Shown piece by piece: positions 34,756 through 43,801 of a stretch of 64,000 nt of DNA. Under the pieces are notes generated by a model. The model was given only the letters and a program-made list of their open reading frames with translations, did no database searches and was not told where the DNA came from. The stretch is taken from positions 62,001-126,000 of the IMG/VR virus record IMGVR_UViG_3300030616_000506, one strand, 5' to 3'. Made by a program: the position numbers and the translations under genes. The DNA comes from a virus. Every line of letters begins with the position of its first letter. Position 1 is the first letter of the stretch.

Positions 34756-35055
34756 TCACCTAAATACTCCTGCTAATGCAGCCAATATCATAGCAGAAAA
34801 TGATATCACTATAGCTAATATACTTGTATCCTTAGCTAATTCTAATCTATAATCTCTAAGAGCATCCTTAGTTATATATAAATCAACTGGTGCTCTTGTA
34901 AGTTTAGCTTTAAGGATATCTTCTATATGCTCTTTATTAGCATAAGCTCTTCCACATTTATTGCATTTCTTTTGATTATAGAAATACTTACATCTCTTAT
35001 GTCTACAAGGTTCTTTCTTATATCCTAACATTTCATCATCAGTTCCTTCAACCAT
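34756..35055 (-). CDS. Zinc-ribbon protein with C-terminal membrane span
   Basis: A 99-residue protein starting MVEGTDDEM. CRHKRCKYFYNQKKCNKCG supplies four Cys; residues 78-96 (SILAIVISFSAMILAALAG) form one membrane span. A tail-anchored zinc-ribbon protein of unknown function. Confidence 0.6.
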   Translation of the reverse strand: MVEGTDDEMLGYKKEPCRHKRCKYFYNQKKCNKCGRAYANKEHIEDILKAKLTRAPVDLYITKDALRDYRLELAKDTSILAIVISFSAMILAALAGVFR

Positions 35056-35060
35056 TATTA

Positions 35061-35945
35061 TCACTTCTTATTCAACTTCTTCTTCCAAGCTTGATACTCT
35101 GGATTATTAACTTCATATTTATTATACATTTTAACAATCCAATCTTTAAGGTTTAAATTATTAATATCCTTAGGTATTTCTTCTTTTTTGTTTATCCAAA
35201 TTGGAACTGTACCTAAAACTGGATGTTTCTCCATACCATGGAAGTGTCCTACATCTGGCATTCCATCCATTGGTCCAAAGGATTCTCCGTGATCAGCAAA
35301 GCATATTATAGTTTCATTATTGTTACAAATATCTCTAAGCCCTGTTAGTACCTGAACTGCATTATTAACTCCCTGCATATATAAATCCTTCATCTTCTGA
35401 GGATTTTGTGAACATAATCTTCTCATAACCTTAGATCCATTCATTATCTCTGGTGACTCAACATGCCCCTTACTATCAAATATACTAAAGTTACCATGAG
35501 TTATAAAGGTATGGAACCATATCATATCCCACCAATAAGGTGATGTTCCAGACCACTTCATACCGAAGTATCTATATATATCTGGATCCCAATTGCTTAC
35601 CGCATTCCACTTAATAGGAGGTAAAAACTTAAAGTTACCTACTCTACTTGGAGGTAACGGCATGGTTCTGGTTTCTGGACCAATTAATCTACCTAAACTT
35701 ATATATGAATTAAAGTGGTCAAATAACATATCATCTATTACATCTTTATTAAGAGTAGCAGTGAAATCACTAGTATCTCTATTTAAACCTAATTCTTCTG
35801 GAGTTTTACCTGTCATAGTTGATGCTACTACTGGTGCAGTAAACCCAGCTATTGTTCTATAAGAACCCCATGTTTCTTCTGGGAATATTCCATGTAAAGG
35901 TTCGGTCATATCAACCCTTAATGAATCCCATAATATGACTAACAT
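35061..35945 (-). CDS. Sulfatase/alkaline-phosphatase-superfamily hydrolase
   Basis: A 294-residue metalloenzyme. The N-terminus MLVILWDSLRVDMT holds metal-binding D7. FTAPVVASTMTG holds the nucleophile position (T36, where Cys or Ser occurs in true sulfatases) and IICFADHGESFG supplies the second Asp-His pair. Thr at the nucleophile points to a phosphodiesterase, phosphotransferase or mutase type rather than a formylglycine sulfatase. It may modify a phosphorylated or sulfated glycan. TAATG overlap with the preceding small gene. Confidence 0.8.
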   Translation of the reverse strand: MLVILWDSLRVDMTEPLHGIFPEETWGSYRTIAGFTAPVVASTMTGKTPEELGLNRDTSDFTATLNKDVIDDMLFDHFNSYISLGRLIGPETRTMPLPPSRVGNFKFLPPIKWNAVSNWDPDIYRYFGMKWSGTSPYWWDMIWFHTFITHGNFSIFDSKGHVESPEIMNGSKVMRRLCSQNPQKMKDLYMQGVNNAVQVLTGLRDICNNNETIICFADHGESFGPMDGMPDVGHFHGMEKHPVLGTVPIWINKKEEIPKDINNLNLKDWIVKMYNKYEVNNPEYQAWKKKLNKK

Positions 35946-36097
35946 TATTCATCCACCATTATCCATTCATATTCTTCATTTTTCTTTTTATACATATCTG
36001 TTCTTTCTTTAATATGTTTAATACAAATACTGTAACCATCTACTACTAAATCAGTTTCAGTATCTATTCCTTCAGCTAAACAATAAACACATCTCAT
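35945..36097 (-). CDS. Small Cys-containing protein
   Basis: A 50-residue protein, MRCVYCLAEGIDTETDLVVD, with CxxC at 3-6 and a further Cys/His (SICIKHI), a small zinc-finger-like unit. Start at 36097 follows a GAGG sequence. First gene after a clear hairpin terminator. Confidence 0.62.
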   Translation of the reverse strand: MRCVYCLAEGIDTETDLVVDGYSICIKHIKERTDMYKKKNEEYEWIMVDE

Positions 36098-36125
36098 TGT
36101 GCTTTCCTCGATAATACTTTTAATC

Positions 36126-36153
36126 TAAAGAAATAGAGGAGTATTATCTCCTC
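36126..36153 (-). terminator. Hairpin terminator after the cold-shock gene
   Basis: On the minus strand GAGGAG, loop ATAATA, CTCCTC, followed by the U-rich TATTTCTTTA. It lies between the cold-shock gene's stop and the next gene in a 97-base gap, one of the largest in the window. It should end the upstream transcript or partly attenuate it. Confidence 0.55.
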
Positions 36154-36194
36154 AAATTTTTACCAACAATATAAATAATCATAATTAATCCTAA

Positions 36195-36386
36195 TTATAA
36201 CTTAACTATATCGACTGCCTCAAGACCTTTATCAGTCTCATGTGTGTTAAATTCCACTTCATCTCCCTCATAGAGTTCAATTTCTTGTGGAATTGCTGTT
36301 CTATGTACAAAAATATCCTTATCATCTTCGACTTCTATAAAGCCAAATCCTTTTCTAGAATTGTACCATTTTACGGTTCCTTTCAT
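36195..36386 (-). CDS. Cold-shock domain protein (CspA-like)
   Basis: A 63-residue protein starting MKGTVKWYNSRKGFGF. RNP1 is KGFGFIEV and RNP2 is DIFVHRTAI, the RNA-binding surface. The start is fixed by family alignment; an open upstream extension of 36 codons is ignored. It is an RNA chaperone or anti-terminator in the cytoplasm. Confidence 0.92.
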   Translation of the reverse strand: MKGTVKWYNSRKGFGFIEVEDDKDIFVHRTAIPQEIELYEGDEVEFNTHETDKGLEAVDIVKL

Positions 36387-36408
36387 ATTCTTTCTCTTTT
36401 TCTTCTTA

Positions 36409-37050
36409 TTATACATTTCTGAGTATTTCAAATCCTTTCTTAAGGACTTCATATACACCAACATTACATGGTAAACTTCTATATTCAAATCCATGGGTCT
36501 TTAATTCATATTCACCTAGATTTCTATCTGCTTCTTTTATAGTCCAATGAAAGTATTTATCCATCGATTTTACTATTTCCTCTATAGGTAAATCTATAAC
36601 CTCTCCTGTATCTGCATCTCTTGATGAGAAATGCACATGCATTCCTGCTGTTAATCTTTTGGATTTAAAACCATCAAAGTCTTCATCAATCACACCAAGA
36701 TGATGAGACTGTACGTTTTTATTATATATATTCTTTGTATAGTCACAATCATTGAATCTATGAAGATTATATTTCTTCCAGTGATTATCTACCCATTCAG
36801 GTGATATATGATAATTAGAAAAATCTACTAGTTCCATACCAAATTTATTAGCTCTAAGTTTATATTGTAATTCTTCTTGTTGTATGGTTGTATATATAGG
36901 ATAAAGTCTATCAGATGGTATACTCCTTAATTCTACTAGGAATTCAAATTCATCTCTTGGGAAGCCATATAACTTAGGTTCCATTATAGTATTATTTGAA
37001 TCTATCAAGAACATTTCCTTTTCTATCCCTATCTCTCTTATCTCACTCAT
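36409..37050 (-). CDS. Phage-type COOH-NH2 ligase (amidoligase, type 2)
   Basis: A 213-residue protein beginning REIGIEKEMFLIDSNN, the N-terminal signature of the glutamate-cysteine-ligase-like superfamily and specifically the phage phiEco32-like COOH.NH2 ligase type 2. HVHFSSRDADTG and EYRSLPCNVGVYEVL supply metal and substrate residues. Such enzymes form an amide bond using ATP. The substrate is unknown; a peptide tag, a cell-wall component or a nucleobase modification are all possible. Confidence 0.75.
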   Translation of the reverse strand: MSEIREIGIEKEMFLIDSNNTIMEPKLYGFPRDEFEFLVELRSIPSDRLYPIYTTIQQEELQYKLRANKFGMELVDFSNYHISPEWVDNHWKKYNLHRFNDCDYTKNIYNKNVQSHHLGVIDEDFDGFKSKRLTAGMHVHFSSRDADTGEVIDLPIEEIVKSMDKYFHWTIKEADRNLGEYELKTHGFEYRSLPCNVGVYEVLKKGFEILRNV

Positions 37051-37235
37051 TTCTGTTTCCTGCCGCCTCTTCCCATGATTATAGTATCGGATCTATTACA
37101 CTCTATTTCTCCAAACCATATCTTGTTAGAATCACATTTAGGACATTTAGATTCTAATAACTCTGATGTTAAATTGTATTCGACTAAATACCATTTATCA
37201 CATTCATCACAGAATATTTTTGCTTTATTAGTCAT
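37047..37235 (-). CDS. Zinc-ribbon protein
   Basis: A 62-residue protein, KIFCDECDKWYLVEYNL, with CxxC pairs at about 9-12 and 31-34 (CPKC) and a Gly/Arg/Lys C-terminus. Overlaps its neighbours on both sides. Role unknown. Confidence 0.65.
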   Translation of the reverse strand: MTNKAKIFCDECDKWYLVEYNLTSELLESKCPKCDSNKIWFGEIECNRSDTIIMGRGGRKQK

Positions 37236-37374
37236 GATTTTCTTTATCTATCCAATTTAATTTAATAAAGGTAGATGTACATTTAGGACAGTGTATTAAT
37301 TTAGGATATCCATTATTAAAGGATATCTTAAACTCTAAACCACAATCTCTACATGTACACTCTGCAAACTTCAA
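37228..37374 (-). CDS. Small zinc-ribbon protein (TTG start)
   Basis: A 48-residue frame reading MKFAECTCRDCGLEFKISFN if TTG at 37374 is the start, with CTCRDC and CPKC pairs. It fills the gap between the glycosyltransferase and the zinc-ribbon gene. The non-ATG start makes it less certain. Confidence 0.5.
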   Translation of the reverse strand: MKFAECTCRDCGLEFKISFNNGYPKLIHCPKCTSTFIKLNWIDKENHD

Positions 37375-37376
37375 AT

Positions 37377-38654
37377 CTAATCACCCGAAAGTACCTTATC
37401 AACAAAGTCTTTCCATTGTTCTCCTATTACAGTCCAAGAGCAATTCTTTTCTACCCATTTTCTTGCATTCTTACCATGCTGTTCAACTAAATCTCTGTTA
37501 TAATAATATTTATTCATTACATTAGCCATATCATCAATATCAACAAGAGATCTTCTAACAGCTGCTACATCCATTTTTTGCCATAACAAATCTTTAACTT
37601 TAACTAACGATCCTCTTGGACCTGGTTTTCCTTCTTCAATTAACTCTCTAGATGTTGTATAGTCACAGCCTAGTGATGGTACTTCACATGCAAATCCTTC
37701 TATGTGAGTTAATCCAAAACCTTCTCCACCAGTACAATTTAGATTTAAATCCCATGTATTATAAACTTTAGCTACTGCTTCTCTTGGCATTCCTACTCTT
37801 TGTGGTGGTATCATCTTATTTTGAATTCCATACTTTTGAGCAAAGTAATCTATAGGCCATCCAAATTCATCTCTATAATCCATTTGCATATGTAATAATA
37901 CATCTGGTTTATCTTTAGCAAATTTAGCAAATGCTTCCATGGTTCTTACGGGTTGTTTTCTTGGTTGGTTTCTATTTAAATTACCTACAATAAAGAAATT
38001 TTCTAATTGTTTTGGTTTTTTCTCAGATTTAAATACTACACTATCAACTCCATGCCATATCCTAGGTACATCCATATTGAAATATTTTTTGAATATATCC
38101 TTACCATAGTTACTCATTGCTACTACGTGATCTGCCATATTATATATTTGTCCCCATTGTCCCATGGGTGGGTCTCCATCTTGAGGAGCATATTGTATCC
38201 ACTTAGTATCTCGAGGAAATCTTTCTGTAAATTTTTGTAATTCTCCTTTTAATTGTCTAGTTAAAGCTTCTTCAGATAATAACTTTTTTGAAGGTAAATC
38301 CATCACTTGTAATTTTACACTATTTTGGCACATTATTCCAGGAACATGTTGTACCATCTGAATATCATTTACTGTGAGTAATATTTCTGGTTCAAGATTA
38401 TCTAATAAGACTGGTAAACTTCTATGACCAAAGTCCCATCTATTATTACTTCTAGGTTGGTTTGCATGTTGTATCACTGTTCTTGGTTTACCTTCTATAT
38501 TAAGTTTAACCTTTTGGTCTTGAACAGATTGTAAACCCAATACATGAACATCATAGTTCTCTGCAAGAGACCATGATACACCCGCTAGATCATTAGCAAA
38601 TCCAGTAGGTCCTTGTAGTGAGTCCCCAACTAATAATATCTTTTCTTTCGTCAT
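37377..38654 (-). CDS. Glycosyltransferase family 4
   Basis: A 425-residue GT-B enzyme. It has ILLVGDSLQGPTGFANDLAG at the N-terminus, AMSNYGKDIFKKYF, the linker IVGNLNRNQPRKQP, and the C-terminal donor site NCTGGEGFGLTHIEGFACEVP. ATGA overlap with an HNH endonuclease gene that separates it from another glycosyltransferase. It may glycosylate viral or host surface components, or DNA. Confidence 0.87.
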   Translation of the reverse strand: MTKEKILLVGDSLQGPTGFANDLAGVSWSLAENYDVHVLGLQSVQDQKVKLNIEGKPRTVIQHANQPRSNNRWDFGHRSLPVLLDNLEPEILLTVNDIQMVQHVPGIMCQNSVKLQVMDLPSKKLLSEEALTRQLKGELQKFTERFPRDTKWIQYAPQDGDPPMGQWGQIYNMADHVVAMSNYGKDIFKKYFNMDVPRIWHGVDSVVFKSEKKPKQLENFFIVGNLNRNQPRKQPVRTMEAFAKFAKDKPDVLLHMQMDYRDEFGWPIDYFAQKYGIQNKMIPPQRVGMPREAVAKVYNTWDLNLNCTGGEGFGLTHIEGFACEVPSLGCDYTTSRELIEEGKPGPRGSLVKVKDLLWQKMDVAAVRRSLVDIDDMANVMNKYYYNRDLVEQHGKNARKWVEKNCSWTVIGEQWKDFVDKVLSGD

Positions 38655-39130
38655 TCTCCTAAAATCTCCTCATTTTCATATCTTTTGATAAATTGACAAT
38701 TCATACATAATACCTGATATCCTTCTGGATAATTATTTTTTATTAACCATTTATAAAATGGAGATCCAGAACCTATATTATATTCTCTTCTATGTTTACA
38801 TCCATTTCCATCTATATGATCTATACTAAGAACTCTTATGTCTGAATTACCACAATATTTACATTCCATAGTATTGTTAGAGTAATGTTTAATAATTTTT
38901 TCTTTGTTAACTTTACGGAGATTTCTTTGGTATTTTACTATTTCACTTTGGTTTTCATTATAATATTTTTTAGAAGTTAAATTCCCTCCCTCTTTGTATG
39001 CTTTTCTCGAATATTTATTTTTACACTCTTTACAATAACATAATTTACTATCCATATCATCTTTAGAAAATAGATTTCCACAACCTACCTTCCCACCACA
39101 ACGATACTTGTCTAATTCTTTTATATACAT
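38651..39130 (-). CDS. HNH homing-type endonuclease
   Basis: A 159-residue protein. An N-terminal zinc knuckle (CGGKVGCGN, CYCKEC) is followed by the HNH core: MECKYCGNSDIRVLSIDHID, then CKHRREYN and CMNCQFIKR. Typical of free-standing phage HNH enzymes. Inserted between two glycosyltransferase genes with tight overlaps, which suggests a mobile origin. Confidence 0.85.
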   Translation of the reverse strand: MYIKELDKYRCGGKVGCGNLFSKDDMDSKLCYCKECKNKYSRKAYKEGGNLTSKKYYNENQSEIVKYQRNLRKVNKEKIIKHYSNNTMECKYCGNSDIRVLSIDHIDGNGCKHRREYNIGSGSPFYKWLIKNNYPEGYQVLCMNCQFIKRYENEEILGE

Positions 39131-39131
39131 A

Positions 39132-40091
39132 TTAAAAACCTAATATTTCATTAAAGTATTCTAGATACTCCTTCACTTTATTATCCCATGAATATTTATC
39201 TGGGTTAGGAGTTTTACTTAAATCTTTATTTCTTAATACATTAAATACATCCCTTGCAAACTTACCCATATCTCTACTTCCTGCTTCTACTCCCTTTAAT
39301 GATGCTGGATAGGAATAATGTGGACTATCTCTAACTATTAATTTAGTTCTAGATCCCATCATATCCATAGCTATACCGGAATTAGATCCTGGTCTGTCTA
39401 GTTTGTTCCAAGCAAATAATAAATCACATAACTGCATCTTTTCATTCAATTCTTCCTCACTTAAAAAATCAGTATCTAATCTAAATTGATCTTCCTTACC
39501 TAATTTCTTAACTTCTGATCTTATTATATCAGAAAAACCAAAATCTCCTCCTTTCCAGAAGGATGTAGCGAAGTATAAAAATTCATCTTTTTCTAATTCT
39601 TTAAGTAGATATCTAACTATATCTGGAAGTTTTTTACCAGTACCAGCTATAAAACCCATTGTACCAACTACCTTTTTATCTTGTGGAATATTATATTTTT
39701 CTCTCAGTTTCTTTTTATCCTTTCTTGGAAATACTATAGCTGGGTGAGGTATTACCTTATAACTCCAAGGTTCATCTAATCCTATTAATTGACTTTTATC
39801 ATGTATAACTATTCCATCCACTAATGGATAAAATTGTGGCAATACACCCATATGATGAGAAGTTATTACTATTGGTTGTGGGTATTTTTGTATTAATTTC
39901 TGTAAATTTTGTGGTGGCATTAAACCAGGTTCATACTGTACACTAATTAAATCTGGACCATTTCTAATCCTACTTACAAATTGTTTACTTTCTACTCCCT
40001 TTATTTTGTTGAGAGCATCATTTAATCTATTTGAGTAGGTTCCTATTCCCCCTCTCTGACCTAACTCATTGCACTGTATACTTATTTTCAT
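39132..40091 (-). CDS. Glycosyltransferase (GT4-like)
   Basis: A 319-residue GT-B-like enzyme. MKISIQCNELGQRGGIGTYS is the acceptor-side glycine loop; VVGTMGFIAGTGKKLPDIV and the NSGIAMDMMGSRTKLIV segment fill the donor site. It is shorter than the other family member at 37377-38654 and differs in sequence. Confidence 0.8.
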   Translation of the reverse strand: MKISIQCNELGQRGGIGTYSNRLNDALNKIKGVESKQFVSRIRNGPDLISVQYEPGLMPPQNLQKLIQKYPQPIVITSHHMGVLPQFYPLVDGIVIHDKSQLIGLDEPWSYKVIPHPAIVFPRKDKKKLREKYNIPQDKKVVGTMGFIAGTGKKLPDIVRYLLKELEKDEFLYFATSFWKGGDFGFSDIIRSEVKKLGKEDQFRLDTDFLSEEELNEKMQLCDLLFAWNKLDRPGSNSGIAMDMMGSRTKLIVRDSPHYSYPASLKGVEAGSRDMGKFARDVFNVLRNKDLSKTPNPDKYSWDNKVKEYLEYFNEILGF

Positions 40092-40094
40092 ATA

Positions 40095-40280
40095 TTACTT
40101 ATTCTTCAATTCATTAAAACATTTAAAACAGACTGGTACTCCTTCATTAATTACCTTATAGGTTAGTTTATCTATATTTTTATGTACTGATAACAATTTA
40201 TCTCTAGGAAATACCCTAGAAGATGTCCATATAAAAAAAGGTGAACACTCTTGATTGCATATATAACATTTTTGTCCCAT
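40095..40280 (-). CDS. Small zinc-finger protein
   Basis: A 61-residue protein, MGQKCYICNQECSPFFIW, with CYIC and CFKC pairs, basic in the middle. Likely zinc-binding; function unknown. Confidence 0.65.
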   Translation of the reverse strand: MGQKCYICNQECSPFFIWTSSRVFPRDKLLSVHKNIDKLTYKVINEGVPVCFKCFNELKNK

Positions 40281-40291
40281 ATTTATTCTCC

Positions 40292-40855
40292 TTAGTGTTG
40301 GTTTCTCCTAAATACTATTTTAGCTGATGGAAATTTTTCTCCATCTTCAAACTCTTTTATAGCTGATACTATTCTATCTTCAAAGGAATTTCCAAATGGA
40401 GCTTTATGTCTCATTTTTCCCTTCTTATCTCTCCAAACCATTTGTACAACTCTAGAAGATAATATATATATCTTTGGCTGATATTCTTCACATATTATTT
40501 TAGCGAACGCTTCTCTACCAGGTCCACCCTTTCCATCATCCATTCTATCATAAACTAAACAGATGTAGGCATTACCTGGCTCTATAGACTTTAGGTCTTC
40601 AGATTTATCTGGAAATAAAATCTTACCTGAAGGCATCTTGGATACTAATTTTCTAGTTCCATCATCTTGTACCTTCCATCCAAAAACTACTGACATGATA
40701 TCCTTAAATAAAGGATACTTTTCTTGGTTTTCAATTATTTCTTTTTCAAATGATTCTGCTCTCTTTCCTGTTACACCCTTTCTATTTTTAGCATCTTCTA
40801 TGGTTAAGACTTTACTTTCAGTTATCTTTTCTGAAGACATACTCAAATCATCCAT
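40292..40855 (-). CDS. Conserved-looking hypothetical protein downstream of DNA polymerase
   Basis: A 187-residue protein with no family I recognise. Visible features are VTGKRAESFEKEIIENQEKY, the Gly-rich MDDGKGGPGREAF, and a basic VQMVWRDKKGKMRHKAP. It follows PolB by two bases with GGAGGT before its start. A role in replication is possible by position only. Confidence 0.55.
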   Translation of the reverse strand: MDDLSMSSEKITESKVLTIEDAKNRKGVTGKRAESFEKEIIENQEKYPLFKDIMSVVFGWKVQDDGTRKLVSKMPSGKILFPDKSEDLKSIEPGNAYICLVYDRMDDGKGGPGREAFAKIICEEYQPKIYILSSRVVQMVWRDKKGKMRHKAPFGNSFEDRIVSAIKEFEDGEKFPSAKIVFRRNQH

Positions 40856-40857
40856 AC

Positions 40858-43413
40858 TTATTTACCTCCTTTTAATTTTTCCTTAATTTCTTTTGTCATG
40901 ACTTCCTTTCCTAATTTTCTAGAAGTCATATCAAATAGTCCATTTACTTTACCAAATAGACTACTCTTTAAATAGTTTTCATAATCAACTTCATATTCCT
41001 CTGGAAGACCCTCTTCTATTGGAAATGCTATGAAAACCTTCTTTCTCTTTATAACCCTAACACCTGTAGTTTCATCAGTTATTATAGGTATAATGCAGAA
41101 TTTGTCTCCAACCTCTACATCAAAATCATATTCTTCTCTTGCCCTAAGCAGAGCAGTTATATGATAAGGAATATTACCATGAGAACCATCCAATAGAGTT
41201 TTACCATACTCTTCTATTGGTTTAGTTAGGGGTTTTATTATTCCTAAATCTGATTTATTTATATCTCTCAGATTCAATATTTCCTTTTTTAATTGATAAA
41301 TCATACTCTCTTTACTAGCTCCCTTCATTTTTAATTTAATCATATTTATTTCTATATTGGCTAAAGGAGTTGGAGTTTCTGATCTCATAAAATTACATCC
41401 AGTAACATCCCAAGTTGAGTCATCATCTATACTACTATCTTCTGGTATTAATATATTTCTAGCTGGGCTATGTATATAGGCATGTGGATAATATCCTTTA
41501 ATATCTAACTCCGGCATTACCTTGGATCCTTCACTGTGATCCTCTAGTATATCATTTAGATAGCCAATCATCCCTTCATTATAACTCTTATTTATATTTA
41601 TGAAACACGAATCAGTGTGGGCATAAACCCAAGGTTGGCCAACAACATCACAAGCTTTCTTAACTACATCTATAAGATTTCTAACTATAGATGTGATTGC
41701 ATCTGCTACTTGATAATCTCTCATCCTTGAATTAGCCCATCCAAATATTCCGTGACTAAAGGCTGCTGCTTGTGTCTTTAATGCAAAGTCTATGGTTTTG
41801 TACCTTTTCCAAAGATTTGTATTTTTCTTAAGAGTTTTAAGTTTTTTCTTAATTTTTTTCCTATCATCCATAATTTCCTTAAGAGTTTCTATAAATACAC
41901 TTCTCTCATCATTAAATCTAACTTCCCTTTCTTTACCATCAACACTTATATATTTAACTATATTATTACCTTCAGGATCTTTGGTCTCTGGTGATACATT
42001 TTTAGATATAACCGCAAAGGGATAAGCATGAACCAAATCAGTTACCAATAATCCTTTATAGATACCTGGTCTTGCATCAGGTTCAGCAGCTTTATACTTA
42101 ACTTCATCTTGTTTTTCTGCAAAATCTCTTGTCGGTAATACTATACCCTCTTTATGATAGGCTCTTAACATAGCTATATCATTTACTACCGCAGTAATTT
42201 TCATATCATCTAAGGTTGACTGTAATGACCATCCTAATATCATATGTGCTTCAATTGCTCCAAGAAAATTATCAAGAATTTCTGGTATTATGGTATCCCT
42301 TACATTATATTCTAGAAGATCTTCTTCAGATAAATCTCCTATTCTGGTAGCACCTAGATGTATCTTATCTATTCCTGCCATTTGTACTCCAACGTTACCT
42401 AAAGACCACTTTCCTCTTATTTCTTGAGCATGCATTTTTCTAGCTAATGGTAACATATCCATTATAGCCATATTTTCAGAAATGTTAGGATCATATTCAG
42501 TATCTCCTAACTTTATTGTGTTATTTTCTTCCTTAAGATAATTATATTTAATTAATAAATCTATTAAATTTTTACTTTCATCATATGGAAAGTATCTATC
42601 TCCCATTCCCTTTATGTACTCTTCCTTATTTAAATTCCTTCCTTGTCTAGCATATTCAAGAAATTGATTTATCTTATCCAATATACCCATTTCATCCTTA
42701 ATTATACTATTTAGTGTAGTTATGTTCTTATCTCCATATATATCAAACTCTATATTCCAACCAGTTACCACATCATATTTGATGAGTTCTCTAAATAAGT
42801 CTAGAACTAATTCAGACTCATATTTGATATCATACTTAGATCCATATATTATATCAGTTTCTTGATTATTTATTGAGTAAGCTATTATCTCATTGGATAC
42901 TGGATGATCAGTTTCAATATCTAGAATAGCTACTTTTGGAGTAATTGGTTCCTTTGGTTTAAAGTAATCATAAGTATCTATTAAGAATCTCCTTACAAAT
43001 AATATATCAGCTTCATATGGTAAAGGCCAACCCATCTTTCTTCTAGTATCTCTATAGGTCTTGACTCTACTGGGATGCATTCCTTTAAAGATTATCTTCT
43101 CAACTGGAGTGCCTAAGTAGGATTTATATTCTCCCCCATCCTTCTTTATATAACAATATGGGTAAAATCCCTCTATCTTTATTTTAAATTTACCAGATTT
43201 TTTACCTCTACCTATTAGATATATTTTAGGACTATCCCATCCTTTATTGAAGTGATAATATCCCTCATAAATCTGCAGTGTATGATTTTCTATATCATTT
43301 ATTACACTTTTTGGAAAGTCCTCATTATAACAAAATTCATTATCATTAATATAAACTAGGGAATCTTTATCGAAATCTTTCTTCATTATATCCGGTAAAC
43401 TACATATTTTCAT
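40858..43413 (-). CDS. polB: Family-B DNA polymerase with 3'-5' exonuclease
   Basis: An 851-residue replicative-type polymerase. Exonuclease motifs: Exo I ILDIETDHP (D165, E167), Exo II GWNIEFD (D224), Exo III YNVRD (D373). Polymerase motifs: A at TDLVHAYPFAV (D459), B around K546 (ALKTQAAAFSHG), and C at YAHTDS (D601). Motif C normally reads DTD, so the first Asp is His here, and motif B lacks the usual NSxYG. The second Asp, the strict metal ligand in RB69-type enzymes, is kept, so the protein is probably active. It should replicate the element. Confidence 0.93.
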   Translation of the reverse strand: MKICSLPDIMKKDFDKDSLVYINDNEFCYNEDFPKSVINDIENHTLQIYEGYYHFNKGWDSPKIYLIGRGKKSGKFKIKIEGFYPYCYIKKDGGEYKSYLGTPVEKIIFKGMHPSRVKTYRDTRRKMGWPLPYEADILFVRRFLIDTYDYFKPKEPITPKVAILDIETDHPVSNEIIAYSINNQETDIIYGSKYDIKYESELVLDLFRELIKYDVVTGWNIEFDIYGDKNITTLNSIIKDEMGILDKINQFLEYARQGRNLNKEEYIKGMGDRYFPYDESKNLIDLLIKYNYLKEENNTIKLGDTEYDPNISENMAIMDMLPLARKMHAQEIRGKWSLGNVGVQMAGIDKIHLGATRIGDLSEEDLLEYNVRDTIIPEILDNFLGAIEAHMILGWSLQSTLDDMKITAVVNDIAMLRAYHKEGIVLPTRDFAEKQDEVKYKAAEPDARPGIYKGLLVTDLVHAYPFAVISKNVSPETKDPEGNNIVKYISVDGKEREVRFNDERSVFIETLKEIMDDRKKIKKKLKTLKKNTNLWKRYKTIDFALKTQAAAFSHGIFGWANSRMRDYQVADAITSIVRNLIDVVKKACDVVGQPWVYAHTDSCFININKSYNEGMIGYLNDILEDHSEGSKVMPELDIKGYYPHAYIHSPARNILIPEDSSIDDDSTWDVTGCNFMRSETPTPLANIEINMIKLKMKGASKESMIYQLKKEILNLRDINKSDLGIIKPLTKPIEEYGKTLLDGSHGNIPYHITALLRAREEYDFDVEVGDKFCIIPIITDETTGVRVIKRKKVFIAFPIEEGLPEEYEVDYENYLKSSLFGKVNGLFDMTSRKLGKEVMTKEIKEKLKGGK

Positions 43414-43422
43414 TTTATCTCC

Positions 43423-43671
43423 TTATTGATACATCACTTCATCTTCATTATCCATATCATCTTCACTGTTTTTCTTCTTCTTTTCAGCCATCTCAGCAGC
43501 TTTCTTCATTATTTTTCCTAAATTCATATTCTTGGCGAAGTCCTCTCCACCTAATTTAACCATAAGTTTAAATCCTTCTACACTCCTATACCACATAGAT
43601 AAATAGCTCCACCACCACTTCACTGCTATTATTGCTCCGAATGCAATTATTATTCCAACAATTACATCCAT
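43423..43671 (-). CDS. Small membrane protein with charged tail
   Basis: An 82-residue protein: N-terminal span (VIVGIIIAFGAIIAVKWWW), then a Lys/Glu-rich helix ending with acidic residues (SEDDMDNEDEVMYQ). Located between polB and a zinc-ribbon gene. Unknown. Confidence 0.6.
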   Translation of the reverse strand: MDVIVGIIIAFGAIIAVKWWWSYLSMWYRSVEGFKLMVKLGGEDFAKNMNLGKIMKKAAEMAEKKKKNSEDDMDNEDEVMYQ

Positions 43672-43800
43672 TTAGAAATCCTCTTCAAATAATTGATTCT
43701 CTTCAAAATAATCGTGTTCCAGAGTTGCAGTACAATCATTACAAACTCCTTCTATTTCTTCTTCTTCTGTTAGTTCTTTTCCGCATATCTCACAATTCAT
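43672..43800 (-). CDS. Tiny zinc-ribbon protein
   Basis: A 42-residue protein, MNCEICGKELTEEEEIEGVC, with CEIC and CNDC pairs and an acidic tail. Probably zinc-binding. Confidence 0.6.
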   Translation of the reverse strand: MNCEICGKELTEEEEIEGVCNDCTATLEHDYFEENQLFEEDF

Positions 43801-43801
43801 C

